A DNA stretch of 64,000 bases from Chelonoidis abingdonii (GCF_003597395.2 NC_133774.1:41696149-41760148); one strand, 5' to 3'. Positions 1 through 12,771 are shown, counted from the stretch's first letter. Notes: generated by a model from the sequence alone, not told the origin. Numbers and translations: made by a program.

Positions 1-859
1 GCAGGGGAAAAATATGTTTGTGTAATGCCAGTATAAGTGGGCAGTCAGCAGAAGGGGCATAACTTGAAAGGGCAGAACTCAGCATATGTTTTTATATGGA
101 GCAATACAGAGGAAAAAGCTTTGCATATGGAAACTAAAATTATTATATGCATGGCTTCAAGGCAATCATTCCCAATACACTATAAAGCCATTGCACTAGG
201 TATAAATCTCTAAATCCTACACCAGTAAATATGCCTTAACAGAGAGAAGACTGTCTAAATCCAGAACATTAGCTTTAAAGGGAAAACAAATCTACTCCAG
301 TGGTTTTGCAGCTTCTGGGAGCCTTCAATCCTCCCTTGACATCACTATCCTCTCTAAGCATGTGGATTAGACCCAGATACACAAGATCAAAACACCTCTT
401 GTTTTAGAAATTCACTGATGTTGCAAATTTGCAAGTTAGCTATATCTGAAAAAAGTCCAATCCCTAAGATAATAGTTTGTTTTTTTTAAAAAGAGAGAAA
501 ATGTAGGTGCCTGAATACTCTGGTCAATTTCCATTCTATTGTGCTTGTTTTCTTTAAAGTAAAATGTGTGTGTGTGTAGGCAATGAACTGTGCAGGTAAA
601 TATTAAAATCATTTCAATTTCAAATGGCTGGTTGAATCTTTTGTTATAATATAATCATGGTTTTCTGGCCTTCAAAGAATACAAACTATCCTGGCCCCAG
701 ATCTGGCATTCAGATGTCACTCTATCATCTCCTTTGTATTCCTCTGTTTCCTATTATGAGGTTTTTAGGGCATTAACTTTGTCATCTTCAATAGAAGTAA
801 AGCACTGAGTATACCTATGGCATTTTGTAAATAAAATTTTAAAAAAGTTACCACTCAGA
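1..859. other. Anonymous AT-rich non-coding stretch
   Basis: No recognisable coding, RNA or repeat signature apart from a short (TG)n run at about 565-577. Open frames are short and unlike any family I know. Confidence 0.5.
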
Positions 860-1140
860 CCTGGTCTACACACGACTGGTCCCTGTATAACTGTTGGTTG
901 GCGTTGTAGATTTTTACTAATATAGTTATATCCATACAACCCCTAGCGTGGCCACAGTTACACTAGTATAAATGTGTGTATACCATTATTTCTTCTTCCC
1001 CTTTACATACGGGAATAGCTATACCTGTATAAAGTATCTTTAGAGTGATATCAGTGCACCCCCGCTAGGAGCTTATACCACGTTAACTCTACTGGTATAG
1101 TTAAATAGTACCACTTTTGAGATGTAGAAAAGACCTTATT
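858..1140. repeat. Possible degenerate MITE-like repeat
   Basis: The left end reads CAGACCTGGTCTACACACG and the right end reads GAGATGTAGAAAAGACCTTA. These are roughly inverted copies of a 'GGTCTACA' type terminus common in short sauropsid DNA transposons. The interior is AT-rich and non-coding. No clear target duplication was found, so the boundaries and class are uncertain. Confidence 0.3.
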
Positions 1141-1154
1141 TAGTGAATTTCAAC

Positions 1155-1300
1155 TATAGATTTCAAAGCTCTTTAGAAAGATGGTTTCATATTATCTCTA
1201 ATTTACAAATGGGGAAATGGAGCAACAGCTAAGTGACTTGACCTTGTGGTCATGTGCTCCAAACTCAGATCTGCTAAACGTGGGACCACATTGCTTAATA
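1155..1300 (-). repeat. MIR/CORE-SINE-like fragment
   Basis: Sequence around 1200-1255 (TTACAAATGGGGAAATGGAG, then AAGTGACTTGACC) matches the reverse complement of the conserved MIR core and downstream region, which includes the familiar 'AAATGGGGAAACTGAGGC' and 'AAGTGACTTGCCCAAGGTCA' segments. This is a tetrapod-wide ancient SINE fossil. Confidence 0.6.
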
Positions 1301-2766
1301 ATATACCAGATAAACTTCATGCTGTGATACATTAGGGGTGAAGCAGGAAAGAGAGTCTGATTTTAGCAGGAATTAGGTCATCATGAACAGGAAATGTTAC
1401 TGAGAGAAACAAAGACTGCTTTTTCTGTACTGGCTTGCACAAAAAAGGATTCAACAAAGAGAAAATTGGAAGCCAAAGTGAAGTAGCTGGAAGATGCTGC
1501 AGCAAAGCCGAACCTAACCTTTGAGCAGTGCAGACTGAAAAAAAGTGTTTGAAAAAGGATTCAAGAAGGCACAAAAACAAATTCACAGATTTACGAAAGA
1601 GAGGAGTACAAGGTGTTAGAACATGGTGAGTCAGTGAAAGTGAAAATCTGGTAGTAAATGCTATTGGAAGAGCTCTGGATGTGTATTGAAGTATAACAGA
1701 GGTATAACCAGGCAGACAAATATGTCCTACCTTCCATTTCGAGTCAAACACCAGAGAAGACAACAAGCAAACGATAAGAAAACACTGCACACAAACATTC
1801 ATGAAGGTTGTTGCTGAATGACTCCAAATCATAATAGTCCATTAGACTTCTTAATACTGTCACTTCTCCACTTGTATTTGTAGTCTTTTGAATGTGACTA
1901 CAGTAAAACTAGTGAAGGAGGTCAGTAGGAAGGCAATAGAAGCATTGCTTGATATGAAAACACGGGCTATAGAATAATAGGTATGTTAGCCCATGGTAGG
2001 CTTTAGCATCAGGGAAGCATTGTAATAATGTCCTTCTAAAGCCACTGTTTTGTAGACTGAGAACTACAGGACTGCTGAAAATTAGCCTAGTGAATGAGCT
2101 GGTGCAGAGTGGAGTGCATTGCTGGTGCTTTGCAAATAAGAACATTAACACTGTGCCTATGTGTACACTTGAATTCACAACCACAAGACTGCTACAGCTC
2201 AACTTTCTTCTTTGTTGTATTCTTTCTCTTTGCCTTGAGGATTTACTGTCTTGAATAGTACAAATCGACAAATGCCTCTTCCATGTACAGAATGTTGAGG
2301 CCATTCCATTTTGGCATGCCTGCCATGTTAACAGCTGTTGTTGTTTGTTGGTGGGTGGGTTTTGATGTTTGTTTTTAGGGATATGTTTCTAACACCTGGT
2401 TTCAGAAGAAGAAAGAGAGAAGGCTGAATGACTTGCTTGCTGACTCCTCTTCAGGTTCCATAGTTAACCAGCATTTTGTTGGGACAGGGAGGACCCTGGG
2501 AAAGGGTTTCCCAAACTCAGTGATGGTATCCTGCTGATACTTTTTGTTTCTGTTTCCAAGCTCTCCAGGCTATGAGAAATCTTGATCCTCTGCTCTTTAG
2601 AGCTGCAGTGGGCTGCAATGTTACTTCAAAGTTGCTGAGGAGAGATGCTGTAACCCAGTGGGCCAGCCTGCCTCTATAATATTCACTTCTTTGCATTATA
2701 TTCTGCTTTATTATATTCAGCAGAAATGCAAGGAACCTACAGGCTTGTATTCTGTGAGACATTGGC
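1301..2766. other. Anonymous non-coding stretch
   Basis: The longest open frames (minus strand, about 1332-1832 and 1909-2304) have unbiased, Ser/Leu/Phe-rich composition and no motif I recognise, so I treat them as chance ORFs. A G/T-rich run lies at about 2338-2378. No RNA or repeat identity is assigned. Confidence 0.45.
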
Positions 2767-2774
2767 TTCTGCAG

Positions 2775-3024
2775 CAGGGGCAGCTCCAGCCCCAGCACGC
2801 CAAGCGCGTGCTTGGGGCAGCAAGCCACTGGGGGGGCTCTGCCGGTCGCCGCGAGGGCAGCAGGCAGGCTGCCTTTGGCGGCTTACCTGCAGAGGGTCCG
2901 CTGGTCCCGCAGCTTCGGTGGACCTCCCGCAGGCATGCGGGACCAGCTGACCCTGCGCAGGCAAGCCACCAAAGGCAGCCTGCCTGCCGTGCTTGGGGCA
3001 GCAAAATGCCTAGAGCCGCCCCTG
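2775..3024. mobile_element. Short hAT-type non-autonomous element (MITE), family A
   Basis: A GC-rich 250-bp palindromic element. The ends are inverted (CAGGGGCAGCTCCAG at left, CTAGAGCCGCCCCTG at right), and the interior repeats GGCAGGCAGGCTGCC-type segments on both arms. Flanks at 2767-2774 (TTCTGCAG) and 3025-3032 (TCCAGCAG) agree at 6 of 8 positions, consistent with a decayed 8-bp hAT target duplication. The same family occurs at 37824-38117. Overlapping open frames in several phases come from its GC-rich palindrome and are not genes. Confidence 0.75.
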
Positions 3025-3032
3025 TCCAGCAG

Positions 3033-3656
3033 TTAGCATGAGACTTCAGGCCTACGAACTTTGGCATAAATAAACTTAGGTAACTCATAAGTTACGGAGA
3101 ACTGGAAGTAGAGTGTAGGGGGGAATTTTGTCCATTATGACATCAGTGAACACAGAACATGAACTGACACCAGCTTCTGGAAGGTTTTGTATGGAGCATC
3201 TGACCGCAAGAGTGTCATGGCACAAATTGCCGTATATGATTATGGGATAAAATCATAAATGCTCTAACCTATAGAAGGAGAACACCTTAACATGGGTAAG
3301 GGGAGGAAATACAAATAAGGAAGAGGGGAGAAACCCCTATTGAATATGCATTAGACATGGTAACGTCAGTGTAACATATTAAAAAAGTGGCATCCCAGGG
3401 CAATAGGGGAGAAATGTAGCCCTTGGGATGGGCCAGAATGATGGCCACTGTGAAGATGAGGAAGGTAACAGTGATGAGGAAGATAATGGCTAACATTTCA
3501 AGTTGTTCTGCAAGGGATGGTGTGAGTGTGGATGTTCAGATGTACTTTCTGTATTATCTCTATCTACATTACTGAGTTAGAGTGTGACTTTGCTACATGT
3601 ATTAATAAATTATTTATTTGTAAATATAAAAGAGTTCCTATAGTGTGAGTGTTTCA
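3033..3656. other. Anonymous non-coding stretch
   Basis: AT-rich between two GC-rich short elements. A short minus-strand open frame at 3287-3496 is hydrophobic but has no supporting context. Nothing else recognised. Confidence 0.45.
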
Positions 3657-3664
3657 CTTGTACA

Positions 3665-4007
3665 TAGGGCCGGCGCTTCCATTAGGCAACCCTAGGCAGT
3701 CACTTAGGGCACCAGGATTCGGGCGGCGGCATTTTGTGCGCTCCCCATGGGGCGCATGGGAGCTTCCAGTTCTGCTCCCATCGCGCGGCCAAAGAAGGAC
3801 CTTCTGCCGACGTGCCATGGAAAACAGCAGCAGACAATTGAGCAGCTCAATGACTGCCGCTGTTGCCTGCGGCATTTCGGCAGAGGATCCTTCTTCGGCA
3901 GTGAGATGGGAGTGGAACCAGAAGCTCCCGCGCGCCCCATGGGGAGCGCACAAAATGCCACCCCCCAAATTCTGCCTAGGGTGCCAGAAACTCTGGCACC
4001 ACTCCTG
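3665..4007. mobile_element. Short hAT-type non-autonomous element (MITE), family B
   Basis: Begins TAGGGCCGGCGCTTCCATTA and ends GGCACCACTCCTG. Internal arms are inverted: GTGCGCTCCCCATGGGGCGC at about 3738-3757 is mirrored near 3936-3953. Flanks CTTGTACA (3657-3664) and CTTGTGCA (4008-4015) match at 7 of 8 positions, a hAT-type 8-bp duplication. It is related at the left end to the element at 11698. Confidence 0.75.
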
Positions 4008-4224
4008 CTTGTGCATATCGGGGTTCCCAACTATATAATAATTTTAATAATACTGGGCCTCATCTTGGGACAAGAACCTCTCAACCCTCAAAGTGATAAC
4101 TAGGAATTTTTATTCATAATCTATAGATCAGGCTAAAATGCAGACAGCCATTGAGACCTCTCTACTGTTGTAATGACTGTCTCACTGAGAGATGCATTCA
4201 AACTTTCATTGGTCATATGCATGC

Positions 4225-4856
4225 AGATGTGGTCGCCTCATCTCAAAAAAGATATATTGGAATTCGAAAAGGTTCAGAAAAGGGTAACAAAAATGATTAG
4301 GGATATGGAACAGTTTCCATATGAGGGAAGATTAATAAGACTGGGACTTTTCAGCCTGGAAAAGAGATGACTAAGGGGGGCTATGACAGAAATCTATAAA
4401 AACATGACTGGTGTGGAGAAAGTAAATAAGGAAGTGTTATTTACTCCTTCTCATAACACAAGAACAAGAGTCACCAAATAAAATCAATAGGCAATAGGTT
4501 TAAAACAAATAAAAGGAAATATTTCTTCACACAACACACAATCAACCTGTGAATCTCTTTGCCAGGGGATGTTGTGAAGGCCAAGACTATAACAGGGTTC
4601 AAAAAAGAGCTAGATAAGTTCATGGAAGATAGGTCCATCAATGACTATTAGCCAGGATGGGCAGGGATGCAAAACCATGCTCTGTAGTGTCCCTAGCTCT
4701 GTTTGCAGAAGCAGTGAATGAGCGACAGGGGATGGATCACTTGATGATTACCCGTTCTGTTAATTTTCCTATGAAGCACCTGGCATTGGCCACTGTCAGA
4801 AGACAGGATACTGGGGTAGATGGAGGTCTAATCCAGTATGGCCATTTTTATGTTGT
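4225..4856 (+). mobile_element. CR1 LINE, 5'-truncated 3' end
   Basis: A frame opening at 4173 reads WSPHLKKDILEFEKVQKRVT and then a MIRDMEQFPYEGRL and LGLFSLEKR segment, the C-terminal signature of CR1 reverse transcriptase polyproteins. Downstream, past frame breaks, nucleotides encode the RKYFF and NLW-type tail. The non-coding 3' part (about 4640-4856) matches the reverse complement of the copy at 29700-30175. Heavily mutated and non-functional. CR1 copies are normally 5'-truncated, as here. Confidence 0.85.
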
Positions 4857-5307
4857 TAACAGAGCCCAGTTTCTAATCCAAAAGGGCTCAGTTAAGCCTT
4901 CATGAATAGCTATTGAAAATGTAATGCTGAACCATCTAAGGTTTCTTTTCCACTTTTCTGTACAGTAATCAGCCTAAAACCTTGTTTGCTGGTGGAGCTG
5001 AGTCAGTTCTGCTCTGCAGTGATACTAGTTACTAAAGTTGATTGTTGTGTTTAATCTGTGATCACAGGAGTAATGACTTCTATCTGAGTTTCAGCTCTCA
5101 TGAGAACTGTGAGTGTATTCCATATTTTTTCATGCAATGCATGAGGGTGGCTACAACCCCTAGACGTCTTGTGTATGGGAAGTTAAAGGGAAGAGCTCCT
5201 CAGTGGAGTGTCCTCAATGATGTTAGTTATTCATTGTCTTAGTCCAATGTTATCAAAATGGATTAGCCTCCAGGGCTCAATGCAAAGTCTATATTTACAC
5301 ATGTATT
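4857..5307. other. Anonymous non-coding stretch
   Basis: Nothing recognised between the CR1 end and the next hAT-type element. Confidence 0.4.
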
Positions 5308-5315
5308 CTCTAAAC

Positions 5316-5618
5316 CAGTGGTTCCCAAACTTGTTCCACCGCTTGTACAGGGAAAGCCCTTGGTGGTCTGGGCCAGTTTGTTTACCTGCTGTGTCCGCTG
5401 GTTTGGCCGATCGCAGCTCCCAGTGGCCACGGTTCGCTGCTCCAGGCCAATGGGAGCTGCTGGAAGCGGCGTAGGCCAAAGGATGTACTGGCTGCTGCTT
5501 TCAGCAGCTTCCATTGGCCTGGACCAGCGAACCGCTGCTACTGGAAACCACGATTAGCTGAACGTGCAGACGCAGCAGGTAAAGAAACCAGCCCGGCCCG
5601 CAAGTTTGGGAACCACTG
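5316..5618. mobile_element. Short hAT (Charlie-like) non-autonomous element
   Basis: Terminal inverted repeats CAGTGGTTCCCAAAC (left) and GTTTGGGAACCACTG (right) are perfect over 15 bp and are of the hAT-Charlie type. Flanks CTCTAAAC (5308-5315) and CTCTAAGC (5619-5626) match at 7 of 8. The interior is GC-rich and contains the module GGCCAATGGGAGCTGC at 5445-5460, which also occurs in other short elements of this window. No transposase remains. Confidence 0.88.
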
Positions 5619-5938
5619 CTCTAAGCTATGAGCTGAGTGTATTAACTGGGGAAGGTTACTGTTTTTGTGGTGTTTGGAAGGCTTTCAGTAATGACACTGA
5701 ATCAACTTGGAGTATTTTTAAAAGAATCATTAGTCATGTGGCCAGAGCTTAAAGTTAATGTGAGTCTGAAAAATACATAAATAAAAATTATGGTCTAGTT
5801 TAAGATGCCTTTTCAGAAGCTGTGAAACTTAATGTATGCAGCAAAATTAGGGTCAAATTCTTCCCGTTCACACCTCATGCAATCTCAGTGTAAATTAGGG
5901 CAGATTTTGACCTTGTTTGCTATTTGTAATCTATAGCT

Positions 5939-6443
5939 CAGGTTTAGGCAACCTATGGCACAATTGCCGAAGGTGGCATGCGAGCTGATTTGCAGTGGCA
6001 CTCACACTGCCTGGGTCCTGGTCACCAGTCCGGGGGGCTCTGTATTTTAATTTTAAATGAAGCTTCTTAAACATTTTAAAAACCTTATTTACTTTACATA
6101 CAACAATAGTTTAGTTATATACTATAGACTTGGAGAAAAAGTCCTTCTAAAAACATTAAAATGTATTACTGGCACGCGAAACCTTAAATTAGAGTGAATA
6201 AATGAAGACTTGGCACACCACTTCTGAAAGAGCACCAAAGAATCCTGTGGCACCTCATAGACTAACAGACGTTTTGGAGCATGAGCTTTTGTGGGTGAAT
6301 ACCCACTTCGTCAGATGCATGCCATGCTCCAAAACGTCTGTTAGTCTATAAGGTGCCACAGGATTCTTTGCTGCTTTTACAGATCCAGACTAACACGGCT
6401 ACCCCTCTGATACTTGACACTTCTGAAAGGTTGCCGACTCCTG
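5939..6443. mobile_element. hAT-type non-autonomous element split by a Penelope-like insertion
   Basis: Left end CAGGTTTAGGCAACCTATGG and right end AGGTTGCCGACTCCTG are imperfect inverted repeats of the 'CAGGGGTCGGCAACCT' hAT type. Flanks CTATAGCT (5931-5938) and CTATAACT (6444-6451) match at 7 of 8. An insertion at 6231-6417 interrupts it near the right end, so the hAT copy is older than that insertion. The interior is AT-rich and non-coding. Confidence 0.82.
6231..6417. mobile_element. Penelope-like element, short inverted-pair (head-to-head) copy
   Basis: Two copies of one PLE terminal segment lie in opposite orientation with the junction near 6321. The left arm is minus strand and the right arm is plus strand, ending TAACACGGCTACCCCTCTGA. 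The insertion is bounded by a perfect 12-bp duplication, CACTTCTGAAAG at 6219-6230 and 6418-6429. The left arm carries the hammerhead-like core: reverse complement of TCGTCAG at 6308-6314, a perfect stem at 6291-6306, and AAAA instead of GAAA at 6287-6290. The identity as PLE comes from the coding copy at 63473-64000. Confidence 0.85.
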
Positions 6444-6451
6444 CTATAACT

Positions 6452-9400
6452 GTTCTACAAATACTCACTCATTGTATCTTGAGGTCTTGGTGCCTCACCT
6501 ACCCTTATGTCAGCCAGGCCTTCAAAGACGGGGGGCTATGTCATATGTCCTAGTGAACAGAGCGCTGGATTGAGACTCAGGGTATCTGGATTCTGTTCCA
6601 AGCTCTCTCTCTCTGTGTAATATATACAGTATAAAAGAATCCTGTTAGCTAGAAGGGCATTTGGGGATAGTTTACAAAGAAGGGGTTTGCCACACTCAGT
6701 TCCACGTTTTTTTTATTTTAATTAGTTCTGCCTACATCTAACTACGTGTCTGTACAGCACCTAATGCGGCAGGACCCACTCTTGACTGGGGCTGTAAGTC
6801 ACTACAGTAATATAAATAATTCCAGGGTTAGACACAAAGTCAATTAGACTGTATTAAAAAGCCATGTTAGGCCAGGTTGACTCAATAGGCCATTTTTAAA
6901 AATTCATCCTCTACTACTCTCATAGCTGTCAGTTCTGTGTGCCAATTCAGCATTTTTGTGCTAAAATGATAGCACATGTAGATGTGCATGTGCTAAATGA
7001 TTAGGCATGCAAAACTGAAAAGGCAAAATCAGAGGTCAGGCTGATGGTACTTCAGAAATACAGCCCTATACACCACACTAGGCAGAATCTAATTTTTTTT
7101 TATGGACATTCCTTTGCTGTGCCAAACTCCCACTAATATCCCTTAACCAGACATCAATGGGAGTTACACATAGCATATGCATCTGAAGACAGAATTTTTC
7201 TTGATGCTATAACCCGTGGATGATCACTTGCACATCAGTAATGTTTCACCATATGCTTCAAATCTCATTACTATGTAGGTATGCATGTGTATGTTTAATG
7301 CATCCCTACTTACATGCCCACACAATAAAATTTATCTTTAGATAGCAGCTTTAGTTATATAGAGAATTATGATACAATCGCAGGCAAAATCTAAAGAAAA
7401 AAGGAAATATCTTAGGCTGTGATTAAAAGATGGGATGGGATTCAGTGGTGTGAAAGACATTGAAGGATGAGTGTTCGAAGTACACAGTAGCTAGTGAAAG
7501 AACAAAGGAAAGGATGATATTTCCATTGTACTCCCTCTCCTTAAAGGAATGAGGCCAAAAGCATGGGTAAGAGGGGATGTGCAGTAAGGAGGAATAGGTG
7601 AGTGTGAGGAGGGGAACACTTTATGCAAATTTGAAAGCTAGGAAGCTGAAGTGCATGCAGTTGATACACGATCAGAGCGACAGTGTCCACTTTCCTGGAA
7701 AGAAAGTTTCCTTTTTGCAATATGTTATACTATAAATATAGATCACAGATATTTATTTATAGTTCAGAAAATGAAAAGATCTTGTTCTGTTAAATTATCT
7801 CATTATAGTAATGGCCTCTCCACAAGTGACTAATGCTGCTAGTAGAAAATATTCCTTTTGGTGAGGGATAAACCCTTGTTATCACTGGACACTTTTATTT
7901 CAGCTGATCTATCTACAAATAAAGCATTAATGGTAATCTTAGCAATTTCCACTGTGGCAGAAATATCTTTGATTTTAATGGAAAGGCCCTAGTATTATCT
8001 GCAACAGGCTTATCTGAAGCTTGAAGAAAGAAAAGTTGTCATATTTTATTCTAGTTTAAACTATACTTTTAGTTTGTCAAATATTTGCTCTATTGTTTGT
8101 GACTTTAATTGTTTTGTAAAACGATTTAGCTTGGCCTGAAAGGGTGTCGTTCTTTTGAAGAATTTTCTGTGTCTGGGAAAAGTGAACAAATTTACAGTAT
8201 CTACAGTATCTAAAGTGACCCTGATTAAGTGCACTGTTTATTTTACAAATTATGTTGGTATCTAAGTTGTCAGATAAAATTGCTTCAGGAGAAGGGAGTG
8301 GTTGTCTGGGTGAAGGGTGAAGAACCCTCTTCCCTGAGAAACCTATTAGTGCCAACGTAGCTAAATTTAAAGTGAAACTGAATATGATTTCTTCTTAGTC
8401 TGTGGTGTAAATTTCTCCCAGTAATTAACATGCATGTGCATTCTGGCACAATTAAGAACAATTGCCAATGTCTGTTTAGGAGAAGCCGAGGTTATTGGAA
8501 GTCAAGATGAAGATTCTGAATGGAAGCTTGCATAGCATCTGACTACATTGTGCCTCTCTCTGGCTAGTGTCATCAGTCTCTCATTTTCATAAGCATCAGA
8601 CTTACCCAATTTTTCATTTAAAAATACAAAATTCCACTGCACACTTATATAAATAAAGATGGAAGTTTATACAAGCTGAAGTGCCTACAGGCAACAATGG
8701 TTCAACATAACATGCTTTCAAAAGACATCTTTTTGAAGAAATTTCATTTTAAATTTCTTCTTTGGGGGGAAAAAATGAGACTCCAGAGATCAGATAAGCT
8801 ATGGCAGAAGCAGCAGCATAGTGTGAGATAGTTAATCACAAAAAAAGCAGGCTTATACTATTTGTTTTATGACTGTGTGTTTGTGTATGTTATCTGTGTG
8901 ACATAGCATCCAGCTGGTGTGTAAAGAGCGAGCCTTTAAGATATCAGTACACCGTCACCTAACAAAATAATGCCATGAAAAATAGCCCTTGATCATCTAT
9001 AAGGCATGTTCCTTCTATAGTTGAGAAACTTCCTCCAGAGAAATATTTACTAAGAAAAATATGATAGGAGATTAGGAAACATTTCCCTGGAAAATCATTA
9101 AGAATGCTCTAGTTATTATAGGAAATCAATAACTCTTACTGTTTTGTAACAGATTAGTTACCAGCTAGAAGGCATTTGAATATCGTGCTGATGGGTGCAG
9201 TGACACATCATAGTGATGGATGACTGCTGACCTCAGAGGAGCCATTTTCCTTTCTATAAAGTGGGTTTTTATGCCCACAGCATGATAACCTGAGCATGAG
9301 ATAATAGAAGTGAAATGAAAATAGCAAACGGGCTTTGGAGAAAATATGTTAAATGATTTACTTTAAAGAACCAGTTGAATGTCTGGGGGCATATCCTGTG

Positions 9401-11689
9401 GTTTGTAGCACTGCACTGAGATGTACCACTCTATGAATCCTTTTACAGTGTATGTAGGAGAACTTGTCTGTGTTTCCTGGCACTTCCAGCTTGGCATGTC
9501 TTACATTCTTGTTTGCGATCTCTGTTTCAATCAGTAGAAGGCACAGATCCCATTCAAACTGAGAACCTGTTGGTAGCCTGAGCTCAGCCTGTGCCCTCCC
9601 TGGATCAATCCAGGGAAGGGATTGCAGCCCCCACCCGGAGCAGAGGGGACCTGGGATGGGAGAGGTGTGTGTGACCACCCCACCAGGGGCTGGAAGGGGG
9701 CTGAGCTGCAATGGTGAATCCAGAGGGAGGGGCTTGGAGCCATTCAGTCCTGATACAAAGATTCCAAACAACAGAGAATCTACCAGTGGTCAGCTGCTTC
9801 AATGAACGGTTACCCCCATGTTAAAAACATTGAGCTTTTTTCCAGATTGAATGATTCTAGCTTCATGTTCCAGACATTGGCTAAACCATATCTAGTATCA
9901 CTTTTTCTTTGGCTTTTGCTTCTTGCATCTTTACCCAAAGAATTTCACCCCCTCAATCTTTATTGTTGAATTGTCTTGTGGATATTTCTGGCATAACATC
10001 ATCACCCTTATTTTTCTGTCCTGTCTCTCTCACCCATACCCTTCATAACCTTATATATTGAAATATCTCTTATCTCATCCTCATATCTTTGAATTATGCC
10101 CACTACTCCCTACTGTCTACAATTTGATAAAACTGCCAGATCTTTTCCATAGTTCCTTTTAATTTATGAATAGGCACTTTAGAACATTAATACTCTTCTT
10201 ATTTTTCTGTTTCTGAATAATTCTAATGTTTTGTGTTGAAAGTATATGGCATATTATTTGAGGTAAGCAGAAGCCCCGCCCCTTTCTACTCATCTTGTTT
10301 AGACTTTACCATTTGTAATAGACAATCTTACCAGTCACCTCATCACATATGGAATTTCCGTGCTCTGTGAATCCCAAACACTCCTCTGTACATAACCAGT
10401 GCAATCTCTTTTTAGCAACTAATATCATCCTTGTCATTTTTTGACTCCCATTTGGCACCTGCAAAATCTCTGAGAAAATCACTTCTGTTGATCCTGTCTT
10501 CAGTTCTCTTCTAAGTTTTCTCAAGTATACATGCCTCTTGATTTTCTGCGGCTTCCTTTTCATGACTGCTTCTTGGTCAATTGATCTCAGCTAACCTTTT
10601 TTCAGAATGTTCCTCTAGCTTGCCAAGGATGGAATAGCTAATGTGGGAGCAGGGTTTAATGGCACCGTATCATTTTTTGTATGCCATTTCCTGATTTCTG
10701 AGTCATTGTGAGCTTCTCCTAATGATTGACTGACGATTTCACCTGAGTTTGAGCCATATGCATTTGATGCCATTCTTAATGAAATGTACATTGGCAATAT
10801 CTGCTTGCTGAATTCTAGTCCAAATAGATCATGGCTCAGCATGAACACAATAATGCGCTTATTGGACTACCCTTGATCAGCTCTCAGCCTAATTTAAACT
10901 CATTTACAATCCTGGAGTATTATAATTCCATCTGACATTGTAGGAATGGAGTATCTTTTTTTTTTTCCCAACAGGAACTCTGGAAATCTCCTTTAGGATT
11001 GGTGGAACTTTAAGGTTCTAGAAGGATAAATCACCTGATCTCATACATCAGTGATCCACATTTTACTTATTGGCTTTCAGATAGACCAAGTGGGTTACTA
11101 ATATTCATAAGTAAAATAACTTGCCCTTCAGAGTCCATTCGTTATGCAAATGTTAAATATTTTTATATGGACTTGCAAGGGGCTTGATTCCGGAATGCAT
11201 AACTGTGGAACATAGAATAAGGTAAAAGGTCATGAGCAAGATAAGAAGCATAGAGGGAACCCGATCTTGCCTACTAATGGAAGTTACAGTGAAGAGGGCA
11301 CTGTCAGCTATTAAGTGCTGTTTGCATAGCAAGGATCTCATTTTAGTCTATGTTGTCTCATTCTCATCTATTCTCTATCCATCTCCATTTCCAAGAGATG
11401 GGAGCAGAGCCTGAGAAGTCGTACTTCTCAGTGCAAAGGAATACATCTACCACTTACACTTGCACTGGAACACAACAGCCTTGCTTGCCTTGCTGCATTC
11501 TGTGTAAGGATTGGGATGCTCATGCTACATCATATGATGTAGATTAGATCTGATAGCATCTTAAAATGGAACTTACTTTCTCATGTGCTCCTAAAACCTT
11601 AGACACTTTAGATTGTTCCCCAGCCATTCTCAAATGGAAAATGACTGTTTAATTCTGCTTGTCTGTCTGTCACATCAGACATGTTACCA
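6452..11689. other. Long anonymous non-coding stretch with faint SINE/LINE fossils
   Basis: 6545-6625 resembles the tRNA-derived head of a MIR SINE (GAACAGAGCGCTGGATTGAG). 6745-6825 (TGTACAGCACCTAATG, then ACTACAGTAATATAAATAAT) resembles a widespread sauropsid SINE/LINE tail. The rest, including open frames at 8077-8355, 9358-9771 and 10306-10848, shows no motif, codon bias or splice context that would support a gene. Confidence 0.4.
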
Positions 11690-11697
11690 GTGACAAT

Positions 11698-12134
11698 CAG
11701 GGCCGGTGCTACCATTAAGGTGAACTAGGTGGTTGCCTAGGGCACCAAGATTTGGGGGCGCCAAAAAGCGGTGTCCCCAAATTTTTTTTACAGCATTCTT
11801 CCCCGAGTGCAAGGTCACTGCTCCACTTCTCCCGCCTCCCAGGCTTGCAGCGCCAATCTGCTGTTTGGTGCTGCAAGCCTGGGAGGGGAGGAGAATTAGA
11901 GCGGGGGCAACGTGCTCGGGGAGGAGGAGGAGCAGAGGTGAGCTGGGGTGGCGAGGTGCCACACAGCTCACCAGGGGGGAGCTGCCGTGGGGGGGGGCAC
12001 CTCAGGACAGGGGGGGAGTTGTTATTGGGGGATGCCTCAGGGTGGAGTGGGGGGATGGGGAGCTGCCGCAGGGCTGGGGGGATCACAAAGTGGAAGTTTT
12101 GTCTAGGGCATGAAACTTTGTTGCATTGGCCCTA
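11698..12134. mobile_element. Short hAT-type non-autonomous element (MITE)
   Basis: Left end CAGGGCCGGTGCTACCATTA, right end TTGCATTGGCCCTA. It is flanked by a perfect 8-bp duplication GTGACAAT at 11690-11697 and 12135-12142, the hallmark of hAT integration. The interior is G-rich. It contains an inverted pair around the CAGGCTTGCAGCGCCAATC / GCTGCAAGCCTGGGAGG region (11840-11890). Overlapping ORFs here are compositional artefacts. Confidence 0.88.
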
Positions 12135-12142
12135 GTGACAAT

Positions 12143-12767
12143 CACATCAGCACTCTTGAGGAGGAGACTATTGTTTCCACGCATTTGCCATATCACATTT
12201 TGGAACCTAATATGGGGCAATGAGCGGCTATTTTATACTATCACCATCAAGAGTGTTAACATTTTTTCATTTTAAGTTCTTTTCAGTTAACAGATCAGAC
12301 TGTTTAAAAATAAATTTGTTCCTTTAGGAATAGGTGCAATCTATTGTATGGATTCCGAATTGTTCTTTGGGACTGTACAGTTACAGTTATGTAACAGCAC
12401 CCAGAGAATGCTTACTGATGTAATTCCTATTCTTAGATATGAATCAATGATGTGATGAAGTATCATACATTTAGCAAAGATGAAAGTGTATATTAAAGTC
12501 TAAATGCCTGGTATGCCTAGTATATATATGGTAGGATGTCATTAATCATTACTACACAATGACTGAGATACTGGATCCCCATGTATAAATGCATATAACA
12601 ATGCATTGTATTAAATATATCCATATCAATGATAGCTACTTATAGTTTAAATCCATCCAGATGATAAAGTTACTGCAGAACTTAGCAGTTCATTGTTTGA
12701 GTGAAGTATCCAACTTTGAGCTCATATGACTAGCGCTCCATGCTCTGCACTGGCTTCCCTGTGGTCT
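12143..12767. other. Anonymous AT-rich stretch
   Basis: No gene or recognisable repeat seen. Confidence 0.4.
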
Positions 12768-12771
12768 TTAA

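Noticed and set aside
6231..6417. Palindrome considered as a cruciform regulatory site or CRISPR-like repeat
   Set aside because: Target duplications and similarity to the GIY-YIG-linked terminus at 63473 identify it as a Penelope-like insertion; no regular spacers.
11684..12135. Four overlapping ORFs of 95-127 codons
   Set aside because: All fall within a short hAT MITE with perfect target duplication; no domain or codon bias.
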